In this document: piece after piece, positions 1 to 9,480 of the stretch
Layout: every line of letters begins with the position of its first letter
Position numbering within the stretch: position 1 is the stretch's first letter
Source of the DNA: Hymenoscyphus infarciens
Taxonomy: Eukaryota; Ascomycota; Leotiomycetes; Helotiales; Helotiaceae
DNA length: 24,266 nucleotides
Assembly (NCBI GenBank): GCA_001414345.1
Contig: LLCB01000535.1
Location: 1 to 24,266, forward strand
Reading direction: 5' to 3'
Notes under the pieces: model-generated
The model's input: only the letters and a program-made list of their open reading frames with translations
Database searches by the model: none
Told to the model about the DNA's origin: nothing
Program-made: the position numbers and the translations under genes

Positions 1-590
1 TAGTTAAGAAACACATTTATAAGACGTATTTAAGAGATCTTCTTTTTAAGAACTTTTTTAGTAGCTTTTAAAGCTTTTTTAGTAGACTTTTTTATACTAG
101 AAGTAGTATTAGTCTTATACTATTCTAGAGAAGGTATATTAATTAAAAAGAAGTATAAAAGAGTATAAAAGTAGTAGTAGAAGTAGTAGAAGTAGTAGAA
201 GTAAGTAAGCTTATATTATAAGCTAACTTATACTAAAATAATCATTCTTTTAATAAGGCTTTTTAAATATAAGATTATAGGTAAATTATTTTTAAATTTC
301 TATATTATTATATACTTTAGTAGGGTTTAAAGAATAAGATAATAATTTAAATATTTAGTTGTATTAGCGCTAGAAATATAAGGTTAGAACCGCGTTCTAC
401 TAAATCATATAGAGTATAAGAATAACTAAAGGGATTATTTCTTTTTATCTATCTATAAAATATAATAATCTCTTATTTCTCTTCTTTAATTAACTTCTAT
501 TAGTATAGTAGACTCCTACTCTTCTATAATTTATAAAAGGCTTAATTTAATAGTAGTAGTTCTTATATAATAATTATAACTAGTCTAAAG
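1..590. other. AT-rich stretch, no gene recognised
   Basis: Apart from the trinucleotide-type repeat at 171-209, nothing here could be assigned. A small cluster of CpG (GCGC and CCGCG near 366-393) stands out from the AT-rich background. The 420-540 part is pyrimidine-rich on the plus strand, which would fit a minus-strand relic, but no convincing frame was followed. Confidence 0.5.
171..209 (+). repeat. GTAGTAGAA microsatellite
   Basis: A short purine-rich run made of GTA and GAA triplets, essentially three copies of a 9-base unit GTAGTAGAA followed by GTAAGTAAG. It lies outside any relic frame I could follow. A simple slippage-type repeat is the plain reading. Confidence 0.8.
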
Positions 591-801
591 GTGCTAAACT
601 AGTATTGAAAAGGTCTAAGCCGATATTAAAAAGGTCTAAACTAATATATAAAAGCTATATATAGCTACTCTAGATCTAGCTATAGATTTAGCTAATATTG
701 CTTATAATAGTCGAGTTTAATGTTTTAATAATGTTATCTTTATACTTACTTCTTCTTCTAAGCGCTTCTATAGGAGTTATCTTAAATATTTACCTATAAC
801 T
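591..801 (+). pseudogene. Relic of a coiled-coil protein, unnamed
   Basis: In the frame with codons starting at 601, reading TAA/TAG as former Gln or Trp codons, the text is a heptad-repeat helix (SIEKVQADIKKVQTNIQKL) followed by ATLDLAIDLANIAYNSRV and CFNNVIF. Hydrophobic a/d positions run on for five or more heptads, so a parallel coiled coil is likely in the parent protein. The frame loses coherence near 800, and a second relic in another frame starts about 20 bases later, so the two may be parts of one gene separated by a frameshift or intron. I do not recognise the family. No start codon survives. Coding nature is well supported; function is unknown. Confidence 0.6.
594..656 (+). repeat. 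21-bp tandem repeat, three copies, coding heptads
   Basis: Three consecutive 21-base units start at 594, 615 and 636. They begin CTAAACTAGTATTG, CTAAGCCGATATTA and CTAAACTAATATAT and end AAAAGGT, AAAAGGT and AAAAGCT. Most differences between copies are transitions of the RIP type. Twenty-one bases is seven codons, and in the frame beginning at 601 the units read as successive heptads, S-I-E-K-V-Q-A, D-I-K-K-V-Q-T and N-I-Q-K-L, with hydrophobic residues at the two positions expected of a coiled coil. Confidence 0.85.
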
Positions 802-817
802 CTATATAGATAAGTAT

Positions 818-1190
818 ACTAGTACTAGGATCTCTATTTAGTAGAAAATCGTAAGTACTCTCTAGTTATACTCTATCTACTATATTTCTTACTATTTAGT
901 AGATAATCTTTTACTTACCTAGTATTTATAGTATAATATTTACCTATTAGATTAGTTATACCTTAATATCTCCCTCTCTCTTAAAATTAATTTAGAGAAC
1001 GATTTTTACACTAGTATTAAATTAATTATAGCTATAGAGGATACTATCTATTACTATCGACCTACTATAGTTATAGCTCTTTTTTACTATCTTAGATTAT
1101 TATATAAGATTCTTAAAGAGTATAATATAGATTAGCTATCTAAAAGAGATATAGTATTCTAATTCTTAATAATAAAACTACTTTATATAT
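818..1190 (+). pseudogene. Relic of a helical protein, possibly same gene as 591-801
   Basis: The frame with codons starting at 824 gives about 120 codons broken only by TAA/TAG. The clearest part, around 995-1130, reads ENDFYTSIKLIIAIEDTI and then RPTIVIALFYYLRLLYKIL followed by KEYNID. Acidic and basic residues are spread as in a soluble helical protein, while the opposite strand gives poor sequence. It lies two nucleotides out of phase with the coiled-coil relic just upstream, which is compatible with a small indel or a lost intron. No catalytic motif is visible, so no product is proposed. Confidence 0.5.
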
Positions 1191-1199
1191 AAAACATCT

Positions 1200-1729
1200 A
1201 ATAAACGAAGTAAGTAATCTACTAATATTAATACCTTACTACCCCTTCTATCTCCTTCTTCTTATATTACTCTAATATAGCTAATTTAGGCTTATATTTA
1301 TTTATATTACCTTAAAAATCACTTACGCCCTCTTCTATTATAAGACCTATATAAGCTAATACTCTATATCTCTTAGTATATGTCTTCCTTACTACTCTCT
1401 AAATCTAACTCTTACTATAATATAGTAGTAGTATAGGTATACGCGTGTTTATTCCTTAGGTACTACTATAGATAGTACGTTAATTACTATAATCTAGAAG
1501 ATAGTATATATATATTATATATAGCTTAAAATAAAATGTTTATAAGACTCTATATATTAGAAAGACGTTATATAAGTATACTAGAGTAAAAGTCTTAAAG
1601 TCTATTAACTTTCTTAGACTAAGATAGCCTAGTAATCCTCCTACTACTTCTTACTCTCTATTTAGTATATTATTCTTTAATAAATATATAAATATAATTT
1701 AATTAAAAAATCTTAGATAAATAGGATTA
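1200..1729. other. No assignable gene
   Basis: This stretch is AT-rich with a pyrimidine-rich first half (1200-1480), suggesting any old coding sequence would be on the minus strand. A few surviving TpG (1380, 1443, 1535) and the CGCG at about 1442 are the only departures from the background. I followed no coherent frame. Confidence 0.4.
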
Positions 1730-2170
1730 TAGGCTTTTATAAAACGCTTTAAGTTAAGTCTATAGTTACTCTTTAATTAAATCTAGATTTTAATTACTAT
1801 TATAATAAAATTAATAACTTTATTAAAGCTAAAGAGAAGATATATAGAAATAGAGGGCTATTAAAGTTAAAGGAATAGGGGATTAAATAGGATATATAGC
1901 TAGACTCTACTTAAGATATAGATATTATACTATAAGTAGAAAAAATCTATTAAGATAATAGCTAACTTCTTATAGACTAGAGATATATACTAATTAACTA
2001 TCTAACCTTTAAGAACTATCTTTAAGCTACTTAGCTAACCGACGTGTTAATATACTTAGCGTATTTTCTCCTAGTCTTATAGAACCTACTAGTATTTAAT
2101 CCTTCTATATTTAAAACCTACTTTAGTTCTAATCCTTCTTTCTAAAGCTATTTAAATACCTAGTATATAA
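1730..2170 (+). pseudogene. Relic protein-coding frame, unnamed
   Basis: The plus frame with codons at 1804 runs about 145 codons with only RIP-type stops. Readable segments are NKINNFIKAKEKIYRNRG, LLKLKE, DIDIILQVEKIYQDN and, after 1990, LTDVLIYLAYFLLVL and NPSIFKTYFSSNPSF. The first half is charged and helical, the second more hydrophobic with proline and serine. GACGTGTTA at 2041 keeps a CpG and a TpG. The frame ends just before a T-rich low-complexity tract. I do not recognise the protein; a gag-like or other element-encoded product is possible but unproven. Confidence 0.5.
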
Positions 2171-2175
2171 TATCT

Positions 2176-2268
2176 TTTTCTCTCTTTTTTTAGTTAGTTT
2201 TTAGTTCTATTATTATTATTTTTGTTTTTGTTTTTATTTTTATAAAGAGGTTTATTTTTCTTTTTTAT
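2176..2268 (+). repeat. T-rich low-complexity tract
   Basis: Long runs of T are broken by single G, A or C, including TTTTTG repeated twice near 2220-2232 and four TTA/ATT triplets before it. It follows directly after the relic frame ending near 2170. It might be the remains of a 3' A-tail of an element on the minus strand or a 3' non-coding region, but no target duplication was found to support either. Confidence 0.5.
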
Positions 2269-2269
2269 T

Positions 2270-3679
2270 AGAAAGGATTAGTATTTATATTACCTTAGAT
2301 ATAATTAGCTTAGACAAAGGTTTATAGTTCTTAATTTCTATTTTTTAAAAGATCTACGTATATATAAAATAACTTTATAAAGATTACTTAAGTATTTAGA
2401 GGCCTAATTTTAGTAAGTAATTAATAGCTTCTTTTAAGTATATTTACTCTTAAATTAAGCTTTTAACTCTTATAACTCTACTCTAGTACTTACCTACCTA
2501 CCTAACCATAGCTAAATTCAGAGTAAAAGTATATATAGAGTATATACTAACAGGTCTTCTAAGTATATAATAAGAAGCCTATACTATAACTAGTTTATAT
2601 ACTATAGGTTTATACCTATATATCTCTAAGATTATTTACTAGTCTTTATTACTACTATAATAATCTAAAAAACTAGGAAAGAGCGCTATTATACTAGTTT
2701 CTTTATATATAGATTCTCTATATTTAATAAAGCTATATTTAGCAAAACCAGGTAGTATGTTTACTAGAGATAGCTAGCCTTTTAAGAGCTTATTAAAAAG
2801 TCTACTCTATTAACTCTCTTATATTCTTCTACCTATTAGTACGTCTTATATAAGAATAAATCTTATAATCTAGGATACTAAGATTTCTTATAGAGTAGTA
2901 GTTACTATAATAATTATCTTAATAGAGAAGTTAAGCAAAGTTATAAGAATAACTAAGACTAGAAAGATATTATACTCTAATCTACTCTAGAGACTAGAAC
3001 TAACTATATAAATTAAGAGGTATATAAACTTAATTAGGCTAAGATAATACCTTTCCTAGGATAGACCTTATTTAATAGATGTTTTCTCTATCTATAACTA
3101 TCCTAGTATAAGTTTTATATATCTAAAATTATATATTATACTCTAGGTATATTATTAATAATCTACCTATATATAGCTTCTAATATATTATAACTAATAC
3201 TTATAAAGTAATTATTATATATTATAGTTATAAGTATTTAAGATTATATACTATTATTAAAGACGGTTTCTTTTTAGAGGCTTTACTTCTTCTAAAATAT
3301 ATATTTAATATTAAACTTCTTAAGATTTTCTATAACATCTCTATAATTAAGAAACTATTATAATTTTCTTAGGCTATAGGTCTTTAAAGATCTATAGTAT
3401 AGTATACTTACTATTATATTCCTAATCTTAAAAAGACTTAGAGTTATATATACTATAATTAGCTATATTTTAAAAAGAGGTACTAGGAATTATTTAATAG
3501 TTAGATTAAGTTAATATCTAAGAGTAAGGATAGCTAGACTATTTTACTATCTTTAAAACACGTTTACCTAGCTTACTTCTTCTAAGAGCCTAGGTTAGTA
3601 TTCTTTATTACCTCTTTAGATTCTATATATATATATCTAGAAACTATAATACTAACTTTGAGATTTTTTATAGTAATAA
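2270..3679. other. Unassigned decayed DNA
   Basis: About 1.4 kb without a frame I could defend. Around 2880-3060 the plus strand is purine-rich and gives fragments such as KDIIL and LETRTNYIN, hinting at a plus-strand relic, but competing frames are equally good. No repeats of note were seen. AAAGACGG at 3259 and CACG at 3559 are isolated survivors of CpG and CpA. Confidence 0.35.
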
Positions 3680-3965
3680 TAGTCTTAAGAACTTATATAA
3701 TTAGAGCTAAGATAGTAACTTCTAATAGAAGTAGAAGGAGAGAAAAGGCTATTAATTCCTCTAATAATAACTAATAAGTAAATTCTTTATCTAAGACCCT
3801 TCTATTAATAGACTAGATTAAATATAAACTATAGTATAAGTTTTAGTTAGAACTCTATCTTAAGTTCTATTAGCTAGGTAATAAATTCCTTAAAATACGC
3901 TATTAGAGGGTTATCTTCTAGACTTCTAATTTTAACTAACTAAGTATTAACCTTAATTATTAGAG
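3680..3965 (+). pseudogene. Relic frame with a basic cluster
   Basis: With codons at 3703 the plus strand reads RAKIVTSNRSRRREKAINSS, then a run of Asn/Gln, then SLSKTLLLID, IKYKL, LELYLKFY and LGNKFLKIRY, with only TAA/TAG interruptions. The RSRRREK cluster resembles a nuclear localisation or nucleic-acid-binding basic patch, and the Asn/Gln run looks like a disordered linker. About 95 codons are followed. Family unknown. The opposite strand is less protein-like. Basic patches of this kind occur in many element proteins, so they do not identify it. Confidence 0.5.
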
Positions 3966-4640
3966 AGCTACCTCTTAATACTAGCTAAGTATTAAACCTT
4001 AACTATATATCCTACTTTAGATAATAATACTAGATATCTATATTATTTTTAAGCTGTTATAGTAGAGAGGAAGAGCTAAGATAAGTTTAAGGGCTTAGAC
4101 TAAACTAGTCTTATAAATACTATTTACTATTATAGTACTATACTATAATTAATTAATTTATATTATAGTAAGACCTTTTATATTACTACCTATCTTCTAA
4201 AATCTATTCTTAATAACCTTCTAATTAATATATATATTATTTTATAATATAATATTACTTATAAATTTATACTATATATTAACTAATAATATCTTAATAT
4301 TATTAATTATATAAGATTTATAATAAATATATTTTACTAGTACTTATATTTATTATCTTATTAATTATATTAGGGTTCTAATTAAACACTATACCTTAGT
4401 CTTAGAGATAGTAAGAGGGTTAAAAGGGATTAGTCTACTAAGAGCTACCTTATCTTAATATACTATATATTATCTACTTTATTATAAGAAGTAGTTCTTA
4501 ATATATAAACAAAATATATTAGTCTATAATAGTAAGAGGAACTAGGTTTTTTTCTTAATAAAAGATACTAAAGAACCTAAGTACTTCTTCTTAAATCGAA
4601 TAAGCTTATTCTATAAACTAAAAAGTACTTAATTCGTTAT
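3966..4640. other. Unassigned decayed DNA
   Basis: No convincing frame. The part 4120-4380 is the most AT-rich, with long TA/AT runs, and may be old non-coding sequence. A few CpA survive (4384, 4509), both in the ApCpA context. Confidence 0.4.
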
Positions 4641-4644
4641 TATC

Positions 4645-5635
4645 TTATAAGTACTTAAAAGAGTATTAATACTATACTTAGTCTTTATTAAGATATTTAG
4701 TAGTAGTGGTTTAGTAAGAAGTATAAGGCTAAGTTAAAAGTAAAGGATTAAAGGCTGTTTTATAAGCTTAATAGACTTCTAGTCTATAAGAAGAAATACT
4801 AATTAGAGTTTAAACGTATTAGTAAGATTAGGCTTTAAGATAAAATTAAAGAAGTCTTAAAGAGTCTAGTAGAATTTCCTAAGAAGCTTATTTTTTAGTA
4901 TATATCTAGTAAACGCTCTATAGCTAGGTTACTTTAGAATATATAGAATTTATTAGATAATAAATTCTAAAGAACTAGGTAATAATATAGTAATTAGCTT
5001 CTAAAAAGTATAAATCGTTTATAGTATAATAAGTCTTAAACTTGTTATTAGATTAAAATAGCTATTTAAGATTTTTATAGGCTTACTACTTAGTAAGTCT
5101 AAGAAGTCTAGAATATTTATAATTATATTAATATAAGAGGAACTAAGAAGTCTTAGCTTTATATAAGAGCCTTATTTCAACGTCTTCCTCTATTACTTAA
5201 AAAGAGCTAGACTATTATAAAGTTATAGAAAGAATTACTAGAGAGTAAGAGAGAACGAAATCTTAAGCTAGTTTTACTTTAAGCGTTTAGTCTAGCTACC
5301 TTAGAGAAAGAGTTGAATTATTAAATATAGTTATATAAAGTTATTATAAGTACTTACTTATACCTTTCTAAGAAGGATAATAATATTAAGAAATTAATTA
5401 GGTTTTTTAATAATGTTTAAATCCTACTTAGAATTAATACTATATAGTATTATAATAGAGTAATAGAAGAAATTAGAATTTTAAAAGTTAAGTAGAAGTA
5501 TATTAGTTAATAGACTTCTAATACTCTTAATACCTTACTTATCTTCTACTCTACCTTTTTAACTAAATAAGAGAAACATTTATAAAAGATAAATATTATA
5601 AAGAGGCTTCTTATAATAGAGTTATTATTAAAATA
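4645..5635 (+). pseudogene. Long relic frame (~330 codons), unnamed
   Basis: One plus frame, with a codon at 4719, can be followed for about 330 codons with only TAA/TAG as stops. Clear parts are LEFKRISKIRL, DKIKEVLKSLVEFPKKLIF, SSKRSIARLL, RALFQRLPLLLKKS, KELLESKRERNLKLVLL, AFSLATLEKELNY and LYLSKKDNNIKKLIRFFNN. It is Lys/Arg/Leu-rich and mostly helical, with no transmembrane segment or signal peptide. Intact CAA (in FQR, near 5178), TTG (Leu) and CAT (His) codons survive. The reverse strand is clearly worse. The length fits a gag-type or regulatory protein of a transposon, but no family motif is visible. Confidence 0.55.
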
Positions 5636-5639
5636 TAGA

Positions 5640-6289
5640 GGGGACTTTAAGGATATATTTTATAAGTAGGAGCTTTAAAGTATATATTATTCTTATATCT
5701 AGTATATATACTAATTTATTTTTAGTAATAATTAATAAAATATATTTACTTTTTAAGATATATCTAGTTTAGTTAATATAGTTTTTATAGTAAGATATAT
5801 ATAATTTAGATTCTTCTAAGAATAATATAAATAAGGAATAACTAAGAGATTATACTAAAGACTTAGAAAATACGTATCTTACTACTAAAAACAATAAGAG
5901 TAAGAAACTTACTTAAGATAGTTTTATAGAAAACTAAAATTATATATAGCTCCTTTAATTTATTATTTTTTTCTTCTATCTATACCTTATCTCTCTTATA
6001 TACTATAATAATATTTTAAAAAACAAAAACTCTTAAAATCTATAGTCTCTCTAAATACTAACTATATCTTAAGAAAAATCCTTCTAAACTCTATAACTCT
6101 CTCTACTAATACTAATAATAACTTAGAAAATAACTAATAGCTAATTCTATAAATCTCTAAACCTATGCTATATCCTATATATTATAACCTTTAAGTATAC
6201 TTATCTTATTATTATTTATAAATAGTCTACTTCTTAAGTAGCTTTTTATTAATACTCTTATACTTTACTATAATACTTTTACTTTTCTA
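5640..6289. other. Unassigned decayed DNA
   Basis: The part 5940-6130 is pyrimidine-rich on the plus strand, so a minus-strand relic is possible, but I found no frame that reads well throughout. Around 5700-5830 it is mostly TA-rich with little coding character. No structured repeat was noticed. Confidence 0.35.
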
Positions 6290-7110
6290 ATTTAAAGAAT
6301 TTAGCTTTAGAGGCTAGTATTAGTTATATATTACTCTTTAAACTTAGAAGAGATAAGTATATACTAGTCTCTAAATTACTTAGAGGAGACGTTTTTATAC
6401 TACTCTTTAAAAGACTTAGAGAGGAAGGTATTAGTTATATATTACTCTTTAGAGTTAGAGAGGAAGGTTATATAATTCTAGAGGCTTATTAAGAGAATTA
6501 GAATAAAATTCCTAGCTTATTTAAGGCTATAGTTTATTTAAGGATATCGAGTATAGTATTATAAGAAAAGGTTAGCTAATTAAATTTTAGTAGATATTCT
6601 ATTCTAATATATACTATATAAACCTTCTAAATAGTTTCTATACTAAGTAGACTAGTTAAGTATCTTAGGATAAAAAGAGAGACCTATTATATTAGTAAAA
6701 TAATAAGAAAATATAAGTATAGCTAAGAGTCTATACCTTTTATATTATAAGTTTAAGTTTATTATAGAATATATCTTTTATTTTTTAGCTTATAGTAATT
6801 AGAATAGTAGTATATAAAGAATTAAAAGGGAGGCTATTAAAATATTCTATTTTATATACTATAAATTAGAAAGATCTTTTCTACTTAGTATAGAATTCCT
6901 CTTAAAGTTTAGAGTAATAGGTTTTATTAATATAAGCCTAAGAATATAGAACTAATAACTTTAGATTATAAAATACTAAAGATAGGCGAAGTTTTATAAT
7001 AAGATAGTATTTATATTAAAAAGCTAGTAGTTTACTAAAAATAGATAGAATTTAGTAAATAAAAAACAAATTTTAAGAAGAGATAAACCTTTTAAACCTA
7101 TATCCTATTA
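6290..7110 (+). pseudogene. Relic frame starting with a repeat domain
   Basis: The plus frame with codons at 6317 contains the 34-40-base tandem repeats at 6317-6466 and continues for about 210 further codons. After the repeats it gives RLIKRIRIKF, then YYKKRLAN, FKFIIEYIFYFLAYSN, IKREAIKIFYF, LERSFLLSIEFLLKFRVIG and, near the end, NLVNKK followed by ILRRDKPFK. The reading is uneven, and the part 6540-6650 is weak. Lys/Glu content supports the plus strand. I do not recognise the protein. CAA at 7067 is an intact glutamine codon in the ApCpA context. Confidence 0.45.
6317..6466 (+). repeat. Imperfect 34-40-bp tandem repeat, four copies
   Basis: Units start at about 6317, 6357, 6391 and 6428. 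The first and fourth share GTATTAGTTATATATTACTC and the third has TTTTTATACTACTC in the same place; each ends in a purine-rich AGAAGAGA or AGAGAGGAAG. Unit lengths of 40, 34, 37 and 39 bases are not strict codon multiples individually, but the plus frame still reads similar words (YYSL followed by L-E-E or L-E-R-K) in most copies. Confidence 0.65.
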
Positions 7111-7299
7111 TAACTATAAATAATACTATAAGCGCTCTATCCTATAACCTTATATCTTTAAGGTTCTATACTAGGTATATAGTATACTTAACGCTCTTTA
7201 GGTATATATAATAGAGTATATTACTTATACTAACTTACTCTTTATTACTATTATAGTTACTAGTAGTAGATAAGCTCTATAAGAGTTTTTCTAAATATT

Positions 7300-7920
7300 T
7301 AGTCTTCTATTTAATAAGGTAAGTATATAGACTTTAAAGAGAGTATATAAGTAGAATAGACTTAATCGATCTACTTACTAATAGTTATATTATTTCGCCT
7401 ACTAACGATTTAGTTATCTTAGTTACTAAAGGGTAATAAATACGTATCTTATAAGAGTATACTAGAAATATTATATAGTTATATTATATTAGATATATTA
7501 GTAAGTAAGTTAGTAGTTACGCTAAGTAGAGGCTATCGTTAGTCGAGGTATAGGTATACTAGCGTTCTAACTAGTTCTCCTAGCTATAGCTATATACTCT
7601 AATATAAGAAGTATAAAGTCTTAGTAAATATAAAACTAATAATAGAAGTATAAAAGAGCTAGTAGCTCTTCTAATATAAAGAACAGAACGCCCCCTCTTC
7701 TAAGTAAAGATAGGTTACTCCTTCTAATATTATCTAGTAGTATAGAGTATTCTATATACTATAGCTCTAATATCTCTTAATACTATCTCTAAAAAGCTAG
7801 TATAGGTATACTTTGCTTAAGGCTATACTATAGTTACCGTTCCTCTTTACTAGGCTAGAGGTATTCTACTATTCTATCTAGTTTATTTAGTTCTATTATA
7901 TTTATTTAGTCCTATTATAT
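7300..7920 (+). pseudogene. Relic frame in a CpG-rich patch, unnamed
   Basis: The plus frame with a codon at 7359 reads YISRIDLIDLLTNSYIISP, TNDLVILVTKG, IRILQEYTRNII, YIRYIS, VSSYAK, RLSLVEV and SIKELVALLI, with only TAA/TAG stops, for about 190 codons. CpG is unusually common between 7369 and 7564 (TCGATC, TCGCC, ACGAT, TACGTA, ACGCT, TCGTT, TCGAG, GCGTT), and these fall in sensible Asp, Pro, Ser and Arg codons. A mostly helical, soluble, Gln-rich protein is implied. Near 7690 a C-rich run (CGCCCCCTC) interrupts the pattern. No named domain is recognised. Confidence 0.55.
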
Positions 7921-8059
7921 TTACTTAGTTATATAGTAATTCCTTAGTTATATGTTTATCTCTACTTTCTAGGTCTTCTTAGTATTATTTAACGTCTTAT
8001 TTTATTTTATATTTACCTTACCCTAGATATTATAGCTTTCTATACTTCTTAGAATTAAG

Positions 8060-9170
8060 GATTTCTAGAAATATTCTAGCTAGATTACTAAAGTAGAGTA
8101 TATATATTAAAATTATTATTTCTTTATAGGCCTTAATACTAGAGTTAGATTTAAGTATCTAGCCTTTAAGTATCTAGTCTTTAAGTATTTCTTTAGTTAT
8201 ACTAAGTCTTTAAGATATTATTTACTTAAGTTAGTAGATAAGATTTTTAATAAGAGAAAGAGAATAAAGGATTATCTTAATATAATTATATATATTCGAT
8301 TATACTTATATTATATTAACGATTTCTTAAACTTCTTTACCTTACTTTTATTCTCTTTAATAGGATGTTTTTATATAGTATATATACGTATAGAGAGAAG
8401 TTTTTAAGAACGTCTTAGCTTTAAACCTTAGTAGTTAGTATTATAGTTAAAGTGTTCTATATTAGTAGCCTAGTCTTTAGAGTATTATAATATCTAAGCT
8501 TTAATAGTAGTAGAGGGTAATAATAGAAGGATTATCTTTATTCTTTTAAGTATTAAGAGTTTTTAAGTTAGATTAAACTAAATATTTTATAGTTTTATAT
8601 ATTTCTTACTAGTAATTTAACTTATAAGGTATTAACCTAGGAATAATTTTACTTTATTATTACTTTTTAGTTATATTATATATATAGGTACCTTATATAG
8701 TAGGCGACTCTTAGCTATAGAGATAGATCTATTTACTTCTTACTTTTATTAAAAATTTCTCTTAACTTTTATATCTTATAAGATATCTTAGAAATAACTT
8801 CTCCTAAGTCTATATTACTTATTATAAATATACTATATAAATTACTTATTATTCTTACTAAAAATCACCTTCTTAATTAATATAATTAATAGTATAGAGT
8901 TTTCCTTTACCTTTCTTTTAGTAAACTATAGTATATATCTTACCTCTTTAATTAATATAGTTAATACTAGAGATAAAAGCGTGGTTTTCTATTACCTTTC
9001 CTTTAATACTTTATACCTTATCTTCTTAATTAATACTAGTAATAATACGTTTATCTTCTTTTACCTTCCCTTACCTTCCCCTTAGTAGTCTATATCTAAC
9101 TTCTTAAAGCTAGCTATAATAGGCTTAAACGTCTTCCCTTACCTTCTTAATAATATACTATTATACTATA
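8060..9170 (-). pseudogene. Minus-strand relic with internal 25-26-residue repeats
   Basis: Read on the minus strand, 9160 to 8850 gives REDV, EDKRIITSIN, EDKVQSIKGKVIENHAFI, SSINYIN, RGKIYTIVY and KKGKGKLYTINYIN followed by EGDF, with the units repeating every 25 or 26 codons. After a frame change near 8830 it continues as IDLGEVISKISYKI, KLREIFNKSKK, IDLSL, LRVAYYIRYLYI and VKLLVRNI. The plus strand of the same DNA reads as Phe/Tyr/Leu-rich text without acidic residues, which is why I chose minus. Intact AACCACGC (Asn-His-Ala) survives near 8970. Family unknown; a repeat protein is the most that can be said. Confidence 0.55.
8864..9092 (-). repeat. 75/78-bp imperfect tandem repeat
   Basis: The anchor TTAATTAA occurs at 8873-8880, 8948-8955 and 9026-9033, spaced by 75 and 78 bases, each time preceded by a CTTC or CCTC-type pyrimidine run and followed by TTTACCTTTCTTT or a close variant. 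Both spacings are whole numbers of codons, and on the minus strand the copies read as similar peptides containing INYIN or TSIN. Divergence is mainly transitions. Confidence 0.7.
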
Positions 9171-9480
9171 TAAATAATACTATTAAATATTTTATAAACT
9201 AATACTATTTATAAGACCTTTAAAATCGTTATCTTAGTAGGCTTAACTATTCTCTTCCTATAACACCTTAACTTACTTTAAAAGCCGTCCTTTTTAAAAT
9301 CGCTACTATATCCGCAATACTCTAACTTATAAGCTATTCTCTCTAAAATCGCTACTATATTTTACTATCTTATCTCCTAATAACCTATATAACTCCGCGC
9401 TTAGTTTAGACTTCCTTATACTAGTAGTGTAATATTACCTTTAAATTTATAACTTAATTATAATTTAAAACTATATAGCT
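9171..9480. other. Inter-relic stretch with a short duplication
   Basis: This stretch holds a 16-base direct repeat (9296-9311 and 9345-9360) and a cluster of CpG near 9285-9400 (GCCGTCC, ATCGCT twice, TCCGCA, CCGCGC). The plus strand is pyrimidine-rich, so a minus-strand relic could continue here, but no good frame was followed. Confidence 0.45.
9296..9360 (+). repeat. 16-bp direct repeat, 49-bp spacing
   Basis: AAAATCGCTACTATAT is perfectly duplicated at 9296-9311 and 9345-9360. Both copies keep the CpG. A partial relative, AAAATCGTT, lies at 9222-9230. The identity contrasts with the general decay, so either the duplication is recent or its sites lacked RIP targets. Confidence 0.75.

Noticed and set aside
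171..209. Repeats read as a CRISPR array
   Set aside because: None of the repeat sets has constant repeats with variable equal-length spacers; they are simple or codon-phase tandem repeats.
6000..6020. A YNNIL word as a decayed reverse transcriptase YxDD box
   Set aside because: A single short motif in TA-rich DNA is expected by chance, and no neighbouring RT blocks were seen.
8115..8760. A plus-strand frame of about 215 codons rich in Phe, Tyr and Leu, looking like a membrane protein
   Set aside because: The minus strand of the same DNA gives charged, soluble text in phase with flanking repeats. The hydrophobic plus reading is the complement of Lys/Glu codons.
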